DNA from: Calditrichaceae bacterium | Lineage (GTDB): Bacteria; Calditrichota; Calditrichia; Calditrichales; Calditrichaceae | Assembly: GCA_030592985.1 (NCBI GenBank) | Contig: JAUVIB010000191.1 | Coordinates: forward strand, 1 to 6,404 | Length of the DNA stretch: 6,404 bases | Reading direction: 5' to 3' | Shown here: positions 1-5,690 of the stretch, piece after piece | Layout of the letters: every line of letters starts with the position of its first letter | How positions within the stretch are numbered: the first letter of the stretch is position 1 | Position numbers and translations under genes: made by a program | Notes under the pieces: model-generated | What the model saw: the letters and a program-made list of their open reading frames with translations, nothing else | Database searches by the model: none | Told to the model about the DNA's origin: nothing

Positions 1-206
1 ATATGGCCGGCAATGTTTGGCAGTGGTGTGGCGATGATTATCCTGATTTGCACTATCGTTATTTGCGTGGCGGCAGTCGTACTAATTACGAATATAACTT
101 ATTTGTATGGGCGCGTAACAGCGCCGGACCTGACTTTTACAGCATGTATTTCGGATTTCGTTGTGCCCGTGACGTTGCTGAAGAGATATCCGAATCGGAA
201 AATTAG
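1..206 (+). CDS. FGE-sulfatase (SUMF1-like fold) domain protein, C-terminal fragment
   Basis: Only the last 67 or so codons are present; the reading frame runs in from the left edge, so the ATG at 3 is probably an internal Met. The fragment has the C-terminal signature of the formylglycine-generating-enzyme/C-type-lectin-like fold: GNVWQWC near its start, then YLRGGS, then WARN...P and a closing GFRCARD. Known members include true formylglycine-generating enzymes, EgtB-type enzymes, gliding lipoproteins and many proteins of unknown role. In genuine FGEs a pair of catalytic cysteines follows the GGS motif. Here the stretch after GGS (RTNYEYNLFVWAR) has no cysteine, so sulfatase-activating chemistry is unlikely. 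The usual GGSW tryptophan is also replaced by Arg. The specific function cannot be assigned from the fragment. A terminator starting 30 bp after the stop separates it from the next gene. Confidence 0.85.
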   Translation, partial: MAGNVWQWCGDDYPDLHYRYLRGGSRTNYEYNLFVWARNSAGPDFYSMYFGFRCARDVAEEISESEN

Positions 207-235
207 GAAAATAATGAAAAGTAACAGGTTTAATC

Positions 236-273
236 AATCCTTCTCCGAATAAAAGGAGAAGGATTTTTTATTG
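236..273 (+). terminator. Rho-independent terminator of the FGE-domain gene
   Basis: An 11-bp perfect inverted repeat has its left arm AATCCTTCTCC at 236-246 and its right arm GGAGAAGGATT at 255-265, separated by the 8-nt loop GAATAAAA. The right arm runs into six consecutive T (264-269). The hairpin lies about 30 bp after the stop of the upstream gene and about 60 bp before the next start codon, the expected place for an intrinsic terminator on the + strand. Confidence 0.9.
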
Positions 274-277
274 TTGG

Positions 278-290
278 GAATAATTTATTC
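278..290. repeat. 13-bp perfect palindrome in the leader of the prenyltransferase gene
   Basis: GAATAA (278-283), a central T and TTATTC (285-290) form a perfect inverted repeat 45 bp before the start codon at 336. It could be an operator for a dimeric regulator, but its A/T-rich content means it may be chance. I saw no convincing -35/-10 pair in the roughly 60 bp between the upstream terminator and the gene. Confidence 0.3.
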
Positions 291-335
291 AATTTTCTCA
301 GTTATTAATCCATAAATGACTTTAGGAAGCAAAGA

Positions 336-1202
336 ATGTTTAATCTCTTTAAAGTAAAATTTAAACTCTATTGGCCTTTAATTAAAAGTCTGCAAACGGG
401 GCTTCTTCTATTAACAGGAATAACCGGTTTTGTAACAGCACGCTGTCCGATTTTTAATTTATATATTATAGCCGGTCTACTCGGCAGCCTGTTTCTATCT
501 GTAGGCGGAAGTACAATATTGAATATGGTTTATGACAGGGATATCGATAGAAAGATGAATAGAACCAGGAATCGTCCTTTAGCCACAGGTGAAATTTCTA
601 CAAAAGAAGCGTTGACTCTTGGATTAGTTTTATCTTTTTTGGGTATCTTTTGGGCTTTTTCACTTTCCACCCTTTTTGGATGGGTTGTTTTAGCCGGTCT
701 ATTTATGGATGTAGCTATTTATACAATATGGCTTAAACGAAAAACCGCTTGGTCTATTGTTTGGGGTGGAATATCAGGCGGAATGCCGATTCTTGCAGGA
801 CGGGCTCTTGGGACTGGGGAGATTGACCTAATCGGTGTTTTATTGACTGTTTCGATTTTATTATGGATTCCTACTCATATTCTTACTTTTAGTATGAAGT
901 ATTTTGATGATTATTCCAAGGCAAAAATTCCCACATTCCCTTCGACTTACGGCAACCACAAAACCAGGATCATTATTGCACTTTCCAGTTTCGGAGCGGC
1001 GCTTTCCATTGGTTTAGGTTCTATTGCATTGGGTCTGTCGTGGGGTTACATTCGTTTACTTATTGTCTTAACCATCGGCATTATCGGCCTCTCTTTTATG
1101 AGTATTTATAAACCTTCAGAGCGTCTTAATTTTGGATTATTTAAATATGCGTCAATATACATGCTGGGTTCAATGCTGATAATAGTATTTGGAATACTTT
1201 AA
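336..1202 (+). CDS. ctaB: UbiA-family prenyltransferase, probable heme o synthase (protoheme IX farnesyltransferase)
   Basis: This 288-aa polytopic membrane protein is near the usual length for CtaB/CyoE, which farnesylates protoheme IX to heme o for heme-copper oxidases. The first Asp-rich prenyl-diphosphate/Mg2+ motif is at residues 63-82: N63, D67 and D71, followed by the MNRTRNRPL element typical of heme o synthases. The second is at 189-200 (YFDDYSKAKIPT). W177-I-P-T-H181 corresponds to the usual WTPPH region with one Pro changed. The downstream AGIPMLP element reads AKIPTFP, so this is a divergent member; another aromatic or polyprenyl acceptor is possible. About eight to nine hydrophobic segments span residues 18-288. 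The ATG at 336 is supported by AGGAAG at 324-329. No cytochrome oxidase or heme A synthase gene is visible next to it. It stands alone between a terminator and a 361-bp gap. Confidence 0.8.
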   Translation: MFNLFKVKFKLYWPLIKSLQTGLLLLTGITGFVTARCPIFNLYIIAGLLGSLFLSVGGSTILNMVYDRDIDRKMNRTRNRPLATGEISTKEALTLGLVLSFLGIFWAFSLSTLFGWVVLAGLFMDVAIYTIWLKRKTAWSIVWGGISGGMPILAGRALGTGEIDLIGVLLTVSILLWIPTHILTFSMKYFDDYSKAKIPTFPSTYGNHKTRIIIALSSFGAALSIGLGSIALGLSWGYIRLLIVLTIGIIGLSFMSIYKPSERLNFGLFKYASIYMLGSMLIIVFGIL

Positions 1203-1220
1203 TGGTTCCGCACCAATGCA

Positions 1221-1250
1221 TTGAATTTTGTTTTTACTCTCTGCTATAGT
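1221..1250 (+). promoter_or_regulatory. Possible sigma-70-like promoter with extended -10
   Basis: TTGAAT (1221-1226) is followed after 18 bp by TATAGT (1245-1250), preceded by TGC, which gives an extended -10 (TGnTATAGT). The -10 matches TATAAT at five of six positions and the -35 matches TTGACA at four of six. Transcription would start near 1257, inside the intergenic region, giving either a long leader for the rnf operon or a separate small transcript. The evidence is sequence match only. Confidence 0.3.
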
Positions 1251-1262
1251 ATCTGCTTGCGG

Positions 1263-1290
1263 ATTGGTTAACTTCAGCCAATGTTTTATT
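1263..1290 (+). terminator. Weak hairpin with T-rich tail, possible terminator after ctaB
   Basis: ATTGGTT (1263-1269) pairs with AGCCAAT (1276-1282), with one G-U pair and a 6-nt loop AACTTC, followed by GTTTTATT. The stem is short and the T-tract is interrupted, so termination would be weak. It lies about 60 bp beyond the ctaB stop codon. Confidence 0.3.
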
Positions 1291-1350
1291 AAGTTGCTTA
1301 AGCGCCTAATAAAAATTTATGGATGTTAAAGCGATTAAACAATTTGTAGC

Positions 1351-1391
1351 TATGGATGAAGCATTAATAAAAAATCGTAGTTTCATCTATA
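1351..1391 (+). other. Possible RNA hairpin in the intergenic region
   Basis: TATGGATGAAGC (1351-1362) can pair along all 12 positions with GTTTCATCTATA (1380-1391) if two G-U pairs are allowed; the loop is 17 nt. The wobble pairs work only in the + strand transcript, because on the other strand they become A-C mismatches. The loop is long and A-rich and no clean T-run follows, so it is not an obvious terminator. Confidence 0.25.
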
Positions 1392-1455
1392 AAAACCTAT
1401 TTTTCACACTAAGTATTTTAATATCTTACCGAAATAGAAATAACTGTATATTTTT

Positions 1456-1469
1456 TTGAATAATATCAA
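1456..1469. promoter_or_regulatory. FNR/CRP-family binding site upstream of rseC-rnf
   Basis: The sequence TTGAA-TAAT-ATCAA matches the FNR half-site arrangement TTGAT-N4-ATCAA at nine of ten defined positions. Its centre (1462.5) is 41.5 bp upstream of position 1504, where transcription would begin if TATAAA at 1492-1497 is the -10 element. That is the textbook class II activator position. The regulator itself is not in the window, so which FNR/CRP-family protein binds is inference. Confidence 0.5.
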
Positions 1470-1491
1470 TTCTTTTACTATCTTAGCAAAA

Positions 1492-1504
1492 TATAAATTA
1501 CAGA
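1492..1504 (+). promoter_or_regulatory. Probable -10 element and start region of the rseC-rnf promoter
   Basis: TATAAA (1492-1497) matches TATAAT at five of six positions. The -35 position about 17 bp upstream reads ATTCTT, a poor match, which suits an activator-dependent promoter whose -35 region is covered by the FNR-type site. The predicted start near 1504 leaves a leader of about 60 nt before the ATG at 1564. An alternative weaker pair is TTGAAT (1456-1461) with TATCTT (1479-1484), spaced 17 bp. Confidence 0.4.
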
Positions 1505-1563
1505 TTATATTAGTTTTCGCAATGGATTTTTTACGATAGAAATTGTTTTGTATTTGGATACTT

Positions 1564-1986
1564 ATGGAACATGTAAAGATTAATGAAGAATGCGTGGAAG
1601 GAGTAGTTGCCGAAGTTATCCGCGATTCGTTTAAAGTGTCAATGATAACAGATGATGGTTGTAAATCATGTGGTATGAATAATCTATGTAATCAGAAAAT
1701 TATTACCTTAAATCGCCAAGACGGTCCTGCAGACCTAAAAGCAGGCCAGAGAATAAAATTTGAGTACGATAAAGTTATACAAACATCTTTCCTTTTATAC
1801 ATTATACCGATCCTTTTTTTTATTGCCGGTATTTTAATTACAAAAAATTTGTTTCACATTTCAAATGAACCGGTTCAGTTTTTAAGTGCCTTTGCTGCAA
1901 CCGGAATTGCTTTTATTATTATTCATTTTATTGATAATAGAGCTTCAAAAAACAAGTATCATATTAACATAAAGGTAATTAACTAA
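1564..1986 (+). CDS. rseC: RseC/MucC-family membrane protein linked to the Rnf complex
   Basis: From the ATG at 1564 this encodes 140 residues. The N-terminal part (residues 10-72) is a small soluble domain beginning with the family's CVEGVVAEV element and carrying a C33-x2-C36-x5-C42 cysteine cluster, typical of RseC/MucC proteins and a plausible Fe-S or redox site. Two membrane segments follow at about 76-95 and 105-123, with a short polar tail. In Escherichia coli RseC takes part with the Rsx (Rnf) proteins in reducing SoxR. In several Gram-negative phyla a homologue sits directly upstream of rnfB, as here, with 29 bp between the genes, which suggests a role in assembly or function of the Rnf complex. 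An in-frame TTG at 1543 would add seven hydrophobic residues, but the ATG has GGA at 1556-1558 and gives the normal family start. Confidence 0.85.
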   Translation: MEHVKINEECVEGVVAEVIRDSFKVSMITDDGCKSCGMNNLCNQKIITLNRQDGPADLKAGQRIKFEYDKVIQTSFLLYIIPILFFIAGILITKNLFHISNEPVQFLSAFAATGIAFIIIHFIDNRASKNKYHINIKVIN

Positions 1987-2015
1987 GATGAAATTCTATC
2001 TCGATGGGGGAGTGA

Positions 2016-2837
2016 ATGTTTGAAATACTATTACCCGGTCTGATTTTGGGTGGATTCGCCTTAATCTCATCGACGGGATTGTTTTTTGCATCCAAAAAAT
2101 TCTACGTGGAAGAAGATCCGCGTATTGAAAAAGTGGTGGATATGCTGCCGGGCGCCAATTGCGGCGCTTGTGGATTTGCCGGATGTCAGGCTTATGCAGA
2201 AAATGCCATTCACAAAATGAGCCTTGAAACAACCTGTCCTGTTGCAACAGAAGAAGAGATGTTCCAAATTAGCGAATTTATGGGAGTTGATAGTGGCAGC
2301 GGTATAAAAATGGTTTCTTCCCTGATGTGTAACGGAACGGACGCCAATACACAACATATTGCCGAATATCATGGAATCGAAGATTGCTGGGCATATACAT
2401 TGATAGCAGACGCTAATAAAGCCTGTGCTTTCGCCTGTCTTGGTTTGGGGAGTTGCGTAACAGTCTGTCCTTTTGACGCGATGAAAATTGAAAACAGTAT
2501 TGTCATTATTGATGAGGAAAAATGTACGGGTTGTACTTTATGTATCGATAGCTGCCCGAAATATATTCTTCACATGCGTCCGGCCGGGAAGACGGTTACC
2601 GTAACCTGTTTTAATACTGATAACGGGGCAATGGCTAAAAAGGCTTGTAATGTTGCCTGTATTGGTTGTATGAAATGTGAAAAAGTATGTGAAGATGATG
2701 CTATTCATGTCAATGATTTTCTGGCAAAAATAGATTATGATAAATGTACATTATGTGAAAAATGTGTGGATGTTTGTCCTACGGATGCAATTCAAGTGAT
2801 GGGAGGACGGGTACATGTCGCTGCTGAAAACGTTTAA
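2016..2837 (+). CDS. rnfB: Rnf complex subunit RnfB, multi-cluster ferredoxin
   Basis: RnfB is the ferredoxin-accepting Fe-S subunit of the Rnf complex. This 273-aa protein has one N-terminal membrane anchor (residues 4-25), the conserved SKKFYVEEDPRI segment, and the RnfB-type [4Fe-4S] domain with C49, C52, C57 and C74 (GANCGACGFAGC). The C-terminal half holds two ferredoxin-like pairs. The first has C137/C141/C147/C151 and C170-x2-C173-x2-C176-x3-C180. The second has C211/C215/C218/C221/C225 and C244-x2-C247-x2-C250-x3-C254. C105, C124 and C198 lie between. This is the extended form found in anaerobes, longer than the enterobacterial RsxB (about 190 aa). The start is supported by GGGGGAG at 2006-2012, with tight spacing. 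The 3' end overlaps rnfC by 23 bp. Confidence 0.97.
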   Translation: MFEILLPGLILGGFALISSTGLFFASKKFYVEEDPRIEKVVDMLPGANCGACGFAGCQAYAENAIHKMSLETTCPVATEEEMFQISEFMGVDSGSGIKMVSSLMCNGTDANTQHIAEYHGIEDCWAYTLIADANKACAFACLGLGSCVTVCPFDAMKIENSIVIIDEEKCTGCTLCIDSCPKYILHMRPAGKTVTVTCFNTDNGAMAKKACNVACIGCMKCEKVCEDDAIHVNDFLAKIDYDKCTLCEKCVDVCPTDAIQVMGGRVHVAAENV

Positions 2838-4146
2838 CCGTGGTGGTATTCATCCGCCGGAGGAGAAACATTCTGCCAATGAACCGATTACTTATGGTAC
2901 AATACCGGTTCAATTAATGATTCCTGTAAACCAGCATATTGGGAAACCTACGGAAGTTGTAGCCGAACGTCGGGCTGCAGTTAAGCGGGGAGAAATACTG
3001 GCTAAATCGACGGGATTTGTTTCTTCTAACGTGCATTCACCTGTTGATGGTGTTGTGCAAAAGATTGTAAAATTTCCTCTTCTTGGAGGGCAGATTTCCG
3101 ATTGTGTTGTGATTAAACCAGCCAATATCGGCGAAAACTTTAAAGATATTATTGATGCAGATACTTTAAATGAAGTCAATATTGAGGGATTTAGCAAAGA
3201 CGAAATAAAAAGCAAAATCGATGAAGCCGGTATTGTTGGGATGGGAGGCGCCGGATTTCCTACCCATGTAAAATTATCACCTCCGGCAGAAAAGCCAATT
3301 GACCAACTAATTATCAATGGCGCAGAGTGCGAACCCTATATCACTTCTGATCACCGTCTCATGCTCCAAAAAAGTGATGAAATGGTAAAGGGAATTAGAA
3401 TATTGCAAAAACTGTTTGATGATATTCCGGTAACAATCGGTATTGAAAATAATAAACCGGATGCTGTTAAATCGATGACAGAAGCAACAGCGCCCTATAA
3501 AAATATCACTGTTCAGGCCTTGCAGGTAAAATATCCTCAAGGCGGTGAAAAACAGTTAATTGAGTCTATTACAGGTCGGGAAGTGCCTTCAAAGGGCTTG
3601 CCAATGGATGTTGGCGTGGTTGTTCAGAATGTGGCAACTGTTGTTGCCGTTTATGACGCCTTTTATTATAAACGACCATTAACTGAACGGGTTACTACGA
3701 TTTCCGGCAATTTGGTGGATAAATTGGTTAATATTGTTTATCCAATGGGTACACCCGTTTCACATCTTTTTGAACCGCATGGGATTGACCGTGAAAAAAT
3801 ACGGCTGTTACTCGGTGGTGGCCCGATGATGGGCAGAACGGCGTTTTCTTTGGAAAGCCCCATTGGTAAAACTACCTCAGCGCTGCTCTTTTTTGATGAT
3901 TCAGCGTATGAAGCACGTGAGGAAAACCCCTGTATCCGTTGTGGTAATTGTATTGATGTTTGTCCAATGGGCCTACCGGTGGCTCAATTAACCGAGATTA
4001 TTCAGGCGAATAATATCAGTACAAGCTCAAAAGAGGATATTTTAGATTGTATCGAATGCGGGAGTTGTTCCTACGTTTGTCCTGCCGACAGAAGATTAGT
4101 TGAATGGATTCGAATTGGCAAAAATATAATAAGAAGAGAGAAGTAA
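2815..4146 (+). CDS. rnfC: Rnf complex subunit RnfC, NADH/FMN-binding and Fe-S protein
   Basis: RnfC is the peripheral subunit that carries FMN, two [4Fe-4S] clusters and the NAD(H) site. The 443-aa product starts with the typical RGGIHPPE segment. A biotinyl-lipoyl-like region (about 30-100) contains SPVDGVV. The NuoF-like nucleotide/FMN glycine motif GMGGAGFPTHVKL is at 142-154, followed by NGAECEPYITSDHRLM (168-183). PQGGEKQLI is at 241-249 and GGGPMMG at 334-340. Two C-x2-C-x2-C-x3-CP sets follow: C373, C376, C379, C383 and C412, C415, C418, C422. The length is that of compact RnfC proteins, without the long repetitive C-terminal tail of some gammaproteobacterial RsxC. GGAGGA at 2802-2807 supports the ATG at 2815. 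The gene begins inside the end of rnfB, which suggests translational coupling. Confidence 0.97.
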   Translation: MSLLKTFNRGGIHPPEEKHSANEPITYGTIPVQLMIPVNQHIGKPTEVVAERRAAVKRGEILAKSTGFVSSNVHSPVDGVVQKIVKFPLLGGQISDCVVIKPANIGENFKDIIDADTLNEVNIEGFSKDEIKSKIDEAGIVGMGGAGFPTHVKLSPPAEKPIDQLIINGAECEPYITSDHRLMLQKSDEMVKGIRILQKLFDDIPVTIGIENNKPDAVKSMTEATAPYKNITVQALQVKYPQGGEKQLIESITGREVPSKGLPMDVGVVVQNVATVVAVYDAFYYKRPLTERVTTISGNLVDKLVNIVYPMGTPVSHLFEPHGIDREKIRLLLGGGPMMGRTAFSLESPIGKTTSALLFFDDSAYEAREENPCIRCGNCIDVCPMGLPVAQLTEIIQANNISTSSKEDILDCIECGSCSYVCPADRRLVEWIRIGKNIIRREK

Positions 4147-4147
4147 A

Positions 4148-5116
4148 GTGGAAAATAAACATTTGCTTATTCTTGATTCGTCACCTCACGGAAGGCTAAC
4201 GGATTCAACAAAAAAAATAATGTATACTGTAACATTGTCGCTTATCCCTGCTCTTGCAGTTGCTTACTGGTTCTTTGGATGGAGCGTTATCAGGACGGTA
4301 GTACTGACATCCATTTTTACAGTTGGCATAGAATGGTTAATCGCCAAGGTATTTGATGATAAAATTGATGCCTTTGACGGCAGCGCCCTACTGACCGGTG
4401 TCCTTTTAGCAATGAACCTACCATCGAACTCTCCCTGGTGGATGCTTTTTATCGGTGCCTTAGTGGCGGTTGTTTTAGGAAAGCAGGTATTTGGCGGTTT
4501 AGGACAGAATATCTTTAATCCGGCATTGGTAGCAAGAGTATTTTTATTAATATCCTTCCCTGTGGCAATGACATCCTGGCCTAAACCGGGTGCGCTCTCA
4601 GATGCGGTTACCGGGGCAACGCCATTGGGTATGTTAAAAACAGAGGGTATTGGCGCTATTGCTAAGATGGATGTCATGAATCTTGCTATGGGTAATATGG
4701 GAGGATCTCTCGGTGAGATAAGCGCTTTGGCTTTACTGCTTGGAGGTATTTATCTGTTTATAAAAAAATATATAACATGGGAAATTCCGGTGTTGTTTAT
4801 TGGAACCGTATTTGTAATGACAGGAATTTTCTGGTTAGCGGATCCTGCTAAATTTGCCAATCCTGCTTTTCATCTGTTTACTGGTGGGTTGATTCTTGGC
4901 GCTCTATATATGGCAACGGATATGGTTACTTCCCCTTTATCATTTAAAGGTAAATTAATATTCGGCTTCGGCTGTGGATTTTTTACGGTTATTATTCGCC
5001 TATTCGGTAGTTATCCTGAAGGTGTTTCCTTTGCCATTTTACTTATGAATGCCGTTGTTCCATTATTAGACCGATATTTCCCTGATAAAAAATTTGGAGT
5101 AGTAAAAAATGGCTAA
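4148..5116 (+). CDS. rnfD: Rnf complex subunit RnfD, flavin-bearing membrane subunit
   Basis: RnfD (NqrB homologue) is an integral membrane subunit that carries FMN bound covalently to threonine. The 322-aa product begins with SSPHGRLTDSTKKIM and has about nine or ten hydrophobic segments from residue 26 to about 306. The flavinylation motif DAVTGATPLGMLK lies at 152-164, with T158 as the likely FMN-bearing residue. FDGSALLTG (76-84) and the NIFNPALVAR segment (121-130) are conserved in the family, as is the late GALYMATDMVTSPLS stretch (251-265). It starts with GTG at 4148, one base after the rnfC stop; AAGAGAG upstream (4134-4140) is a weak ribosome site. The last codons overlap rnfG by 8 bp. 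The attaching enzyme (ApbE flavin transferase) is not in the window. Confidence 0.96.
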   Translation: MENKHLLILDSSPHGRLTDSTKKIMYTVTLSLIPALAVAYWFFGWSVIRTVVLTSIFTVGIEWLIAKVFDDKIDAFDGSALLTGVLLAMNLPSNSPWWMLFIGALVAVVLGKQVFGGLGQNIFNPALVARVFLLISFPVAMTSWPKPGALSDAVTGATPLGMLKTEGIGAIAKMDVMNLAMGNMGGSLGEISALALLLGGIYLFIKKYITWEIPVLFIGTVFVMTGIFWLADPAKFANPAFHLFTGGLILGALYMATDMVTSPLSFKGKLIFGFGCGFFTVIIRLFGSYPEGVSFAILLMNAVVPLLDRYFPDKKFGVVKNG

Positions 5117-5690
5117 AGATGAATCAGCAATAAAAGTTGTGCTTGTTTTGGTTATCATTGCAGCATTTTCAGCGATGCTGCTGGCCTATGTTAATCAGGT
5201 AACCCGCGGGCCTATAGAAGAAAATAAAAGACTTGAAGTAATAAGAGCAATAGAGATTGTTTTAAAAGGCTTGCCGGTATACACTGTTCCGGATGAAGCA
5301 AAATTGATGGAAATTGATAACTCTCCGATCAAATACTATCCGGCAACGGCTGAGGATGGAACAGTGGTCGGTAACGCAATTATCGCCATGGCTCCGAATG
5401 GATTTACTGGAGAGTTTCCGGTTATGATCGGTTTGGATAATACGGGAAAAATAATAGATACGTATGTTCTGGAACATAAAGAAACCCCGGGATTGGGAGA
5501 CAAGATGACCCATGAGAAATTTAAAGGACAGTACAGGGGTAAAGATATAACGGGAACAAATTGGAAAGTTAAAAAAGATGGCGGCGATTTTGACGCTATC
5601 ACAGCGGCAACAATTACTTCGCGGGCATTTACAGACGGTGTGTTACGCGCACTAGAAGCGAATAAAGCGCTGATGGAGGAAAATCAATAA
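5109..5690 (+). CDS. rnfG: Rnf complex subunit RnfG, covalent-FMN subunit
   Basis: RnfG (NqrC homologue) has a single N-terminal membrane anchor (residues 8-28) and a soluble FMN_bind domain on the outer face of the membrane. The 193-aa product has the conserved LEHKETPGLGDKM segment at 121-133. The flavinylation motif is DAITAATITSRAF at 162-174, with T168 as the predicted FMN-bearing threonine. The more usual sequence here is S/TGAT; this protein has TAAT, with Ala in place of Gly, while the acceptor Thr and the following TS are kept. The ATG at 5109 lies 8 bp inside the end of rnfD and is preceded by GGAG at 5096-5099. Its stop shares one base with the rnfE start. The length is normal for the family. 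Confidence 0.95.
   Translation: MAKDESAIKVVLVLVIIAAFSAMLLAYVNQVTRGPIEENKRLEVIRAIEIVLKGLPVYTVPDEAKLMEIDNSPIKYYPATAEDGTVVGNAIIAMAPNGFTGEFPVMIGLDNTGKIIDTYVLEHKETPGLGDKMTHEKFKGQYRGKDITGTNWKVKKDGGDFDAITAATITSRAFTDGVLRALEANKALMEENQ

Larger units (their letters stand above)
1203..1563 (+). other. AT-rich intergenic region between ctaB and the rnf operon
   Basis: These 361 bp hold no recognisable protein or structured-RNA family. They contain a 10-bp palindrome CAATGCATTG (1214-1223), a possible extended -10 promoter (1221-1250), two possible hairpins (1263-1282 and 1351-1391), an unsupported 46-codon ORF (1319-1459) and a likely FNR-type site with a -10 element (1456-1497). From about 1390 to the rseC start the DNA is strikingly A/T rich, consistent with a promoter region for the downstream operon. 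Confidence 0.7.

Noticed and set aside
1319..1459. 46-codon ORF in the intergenic region as a real gene
   Set aside because: There is no ribosome site, no recognisable family, and it overlaps A/T-rich promoter-like DNA. It is kept only as part of a low-weight finding.
1543..1566. Upstream TTG start for the RseC-family gene
   Set aside because: It adds seven residues not expected in the family, has no good ribosome site and uses a rarer start codon; ATG at 1564 is preferred.
1988..2023. Eleven-codon ORF (ATG at 1988) between rseC and rnfB
   Set aside because: It is too short, has no ribosome site, and simply spans the rnfB Shine-Dalgarno region; there is no evidence of a leader peptide.
2910..3317. 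135-codon open frame on the - strand
   Set aside because: Antisense shadow of rnfC, with no family signature in its peptide.
4264..4677. 137-codon open frame on the - strand
   Set aside because: Antisense shadow of rnfD, whose membrane segments and flavin motif are unmistakable.
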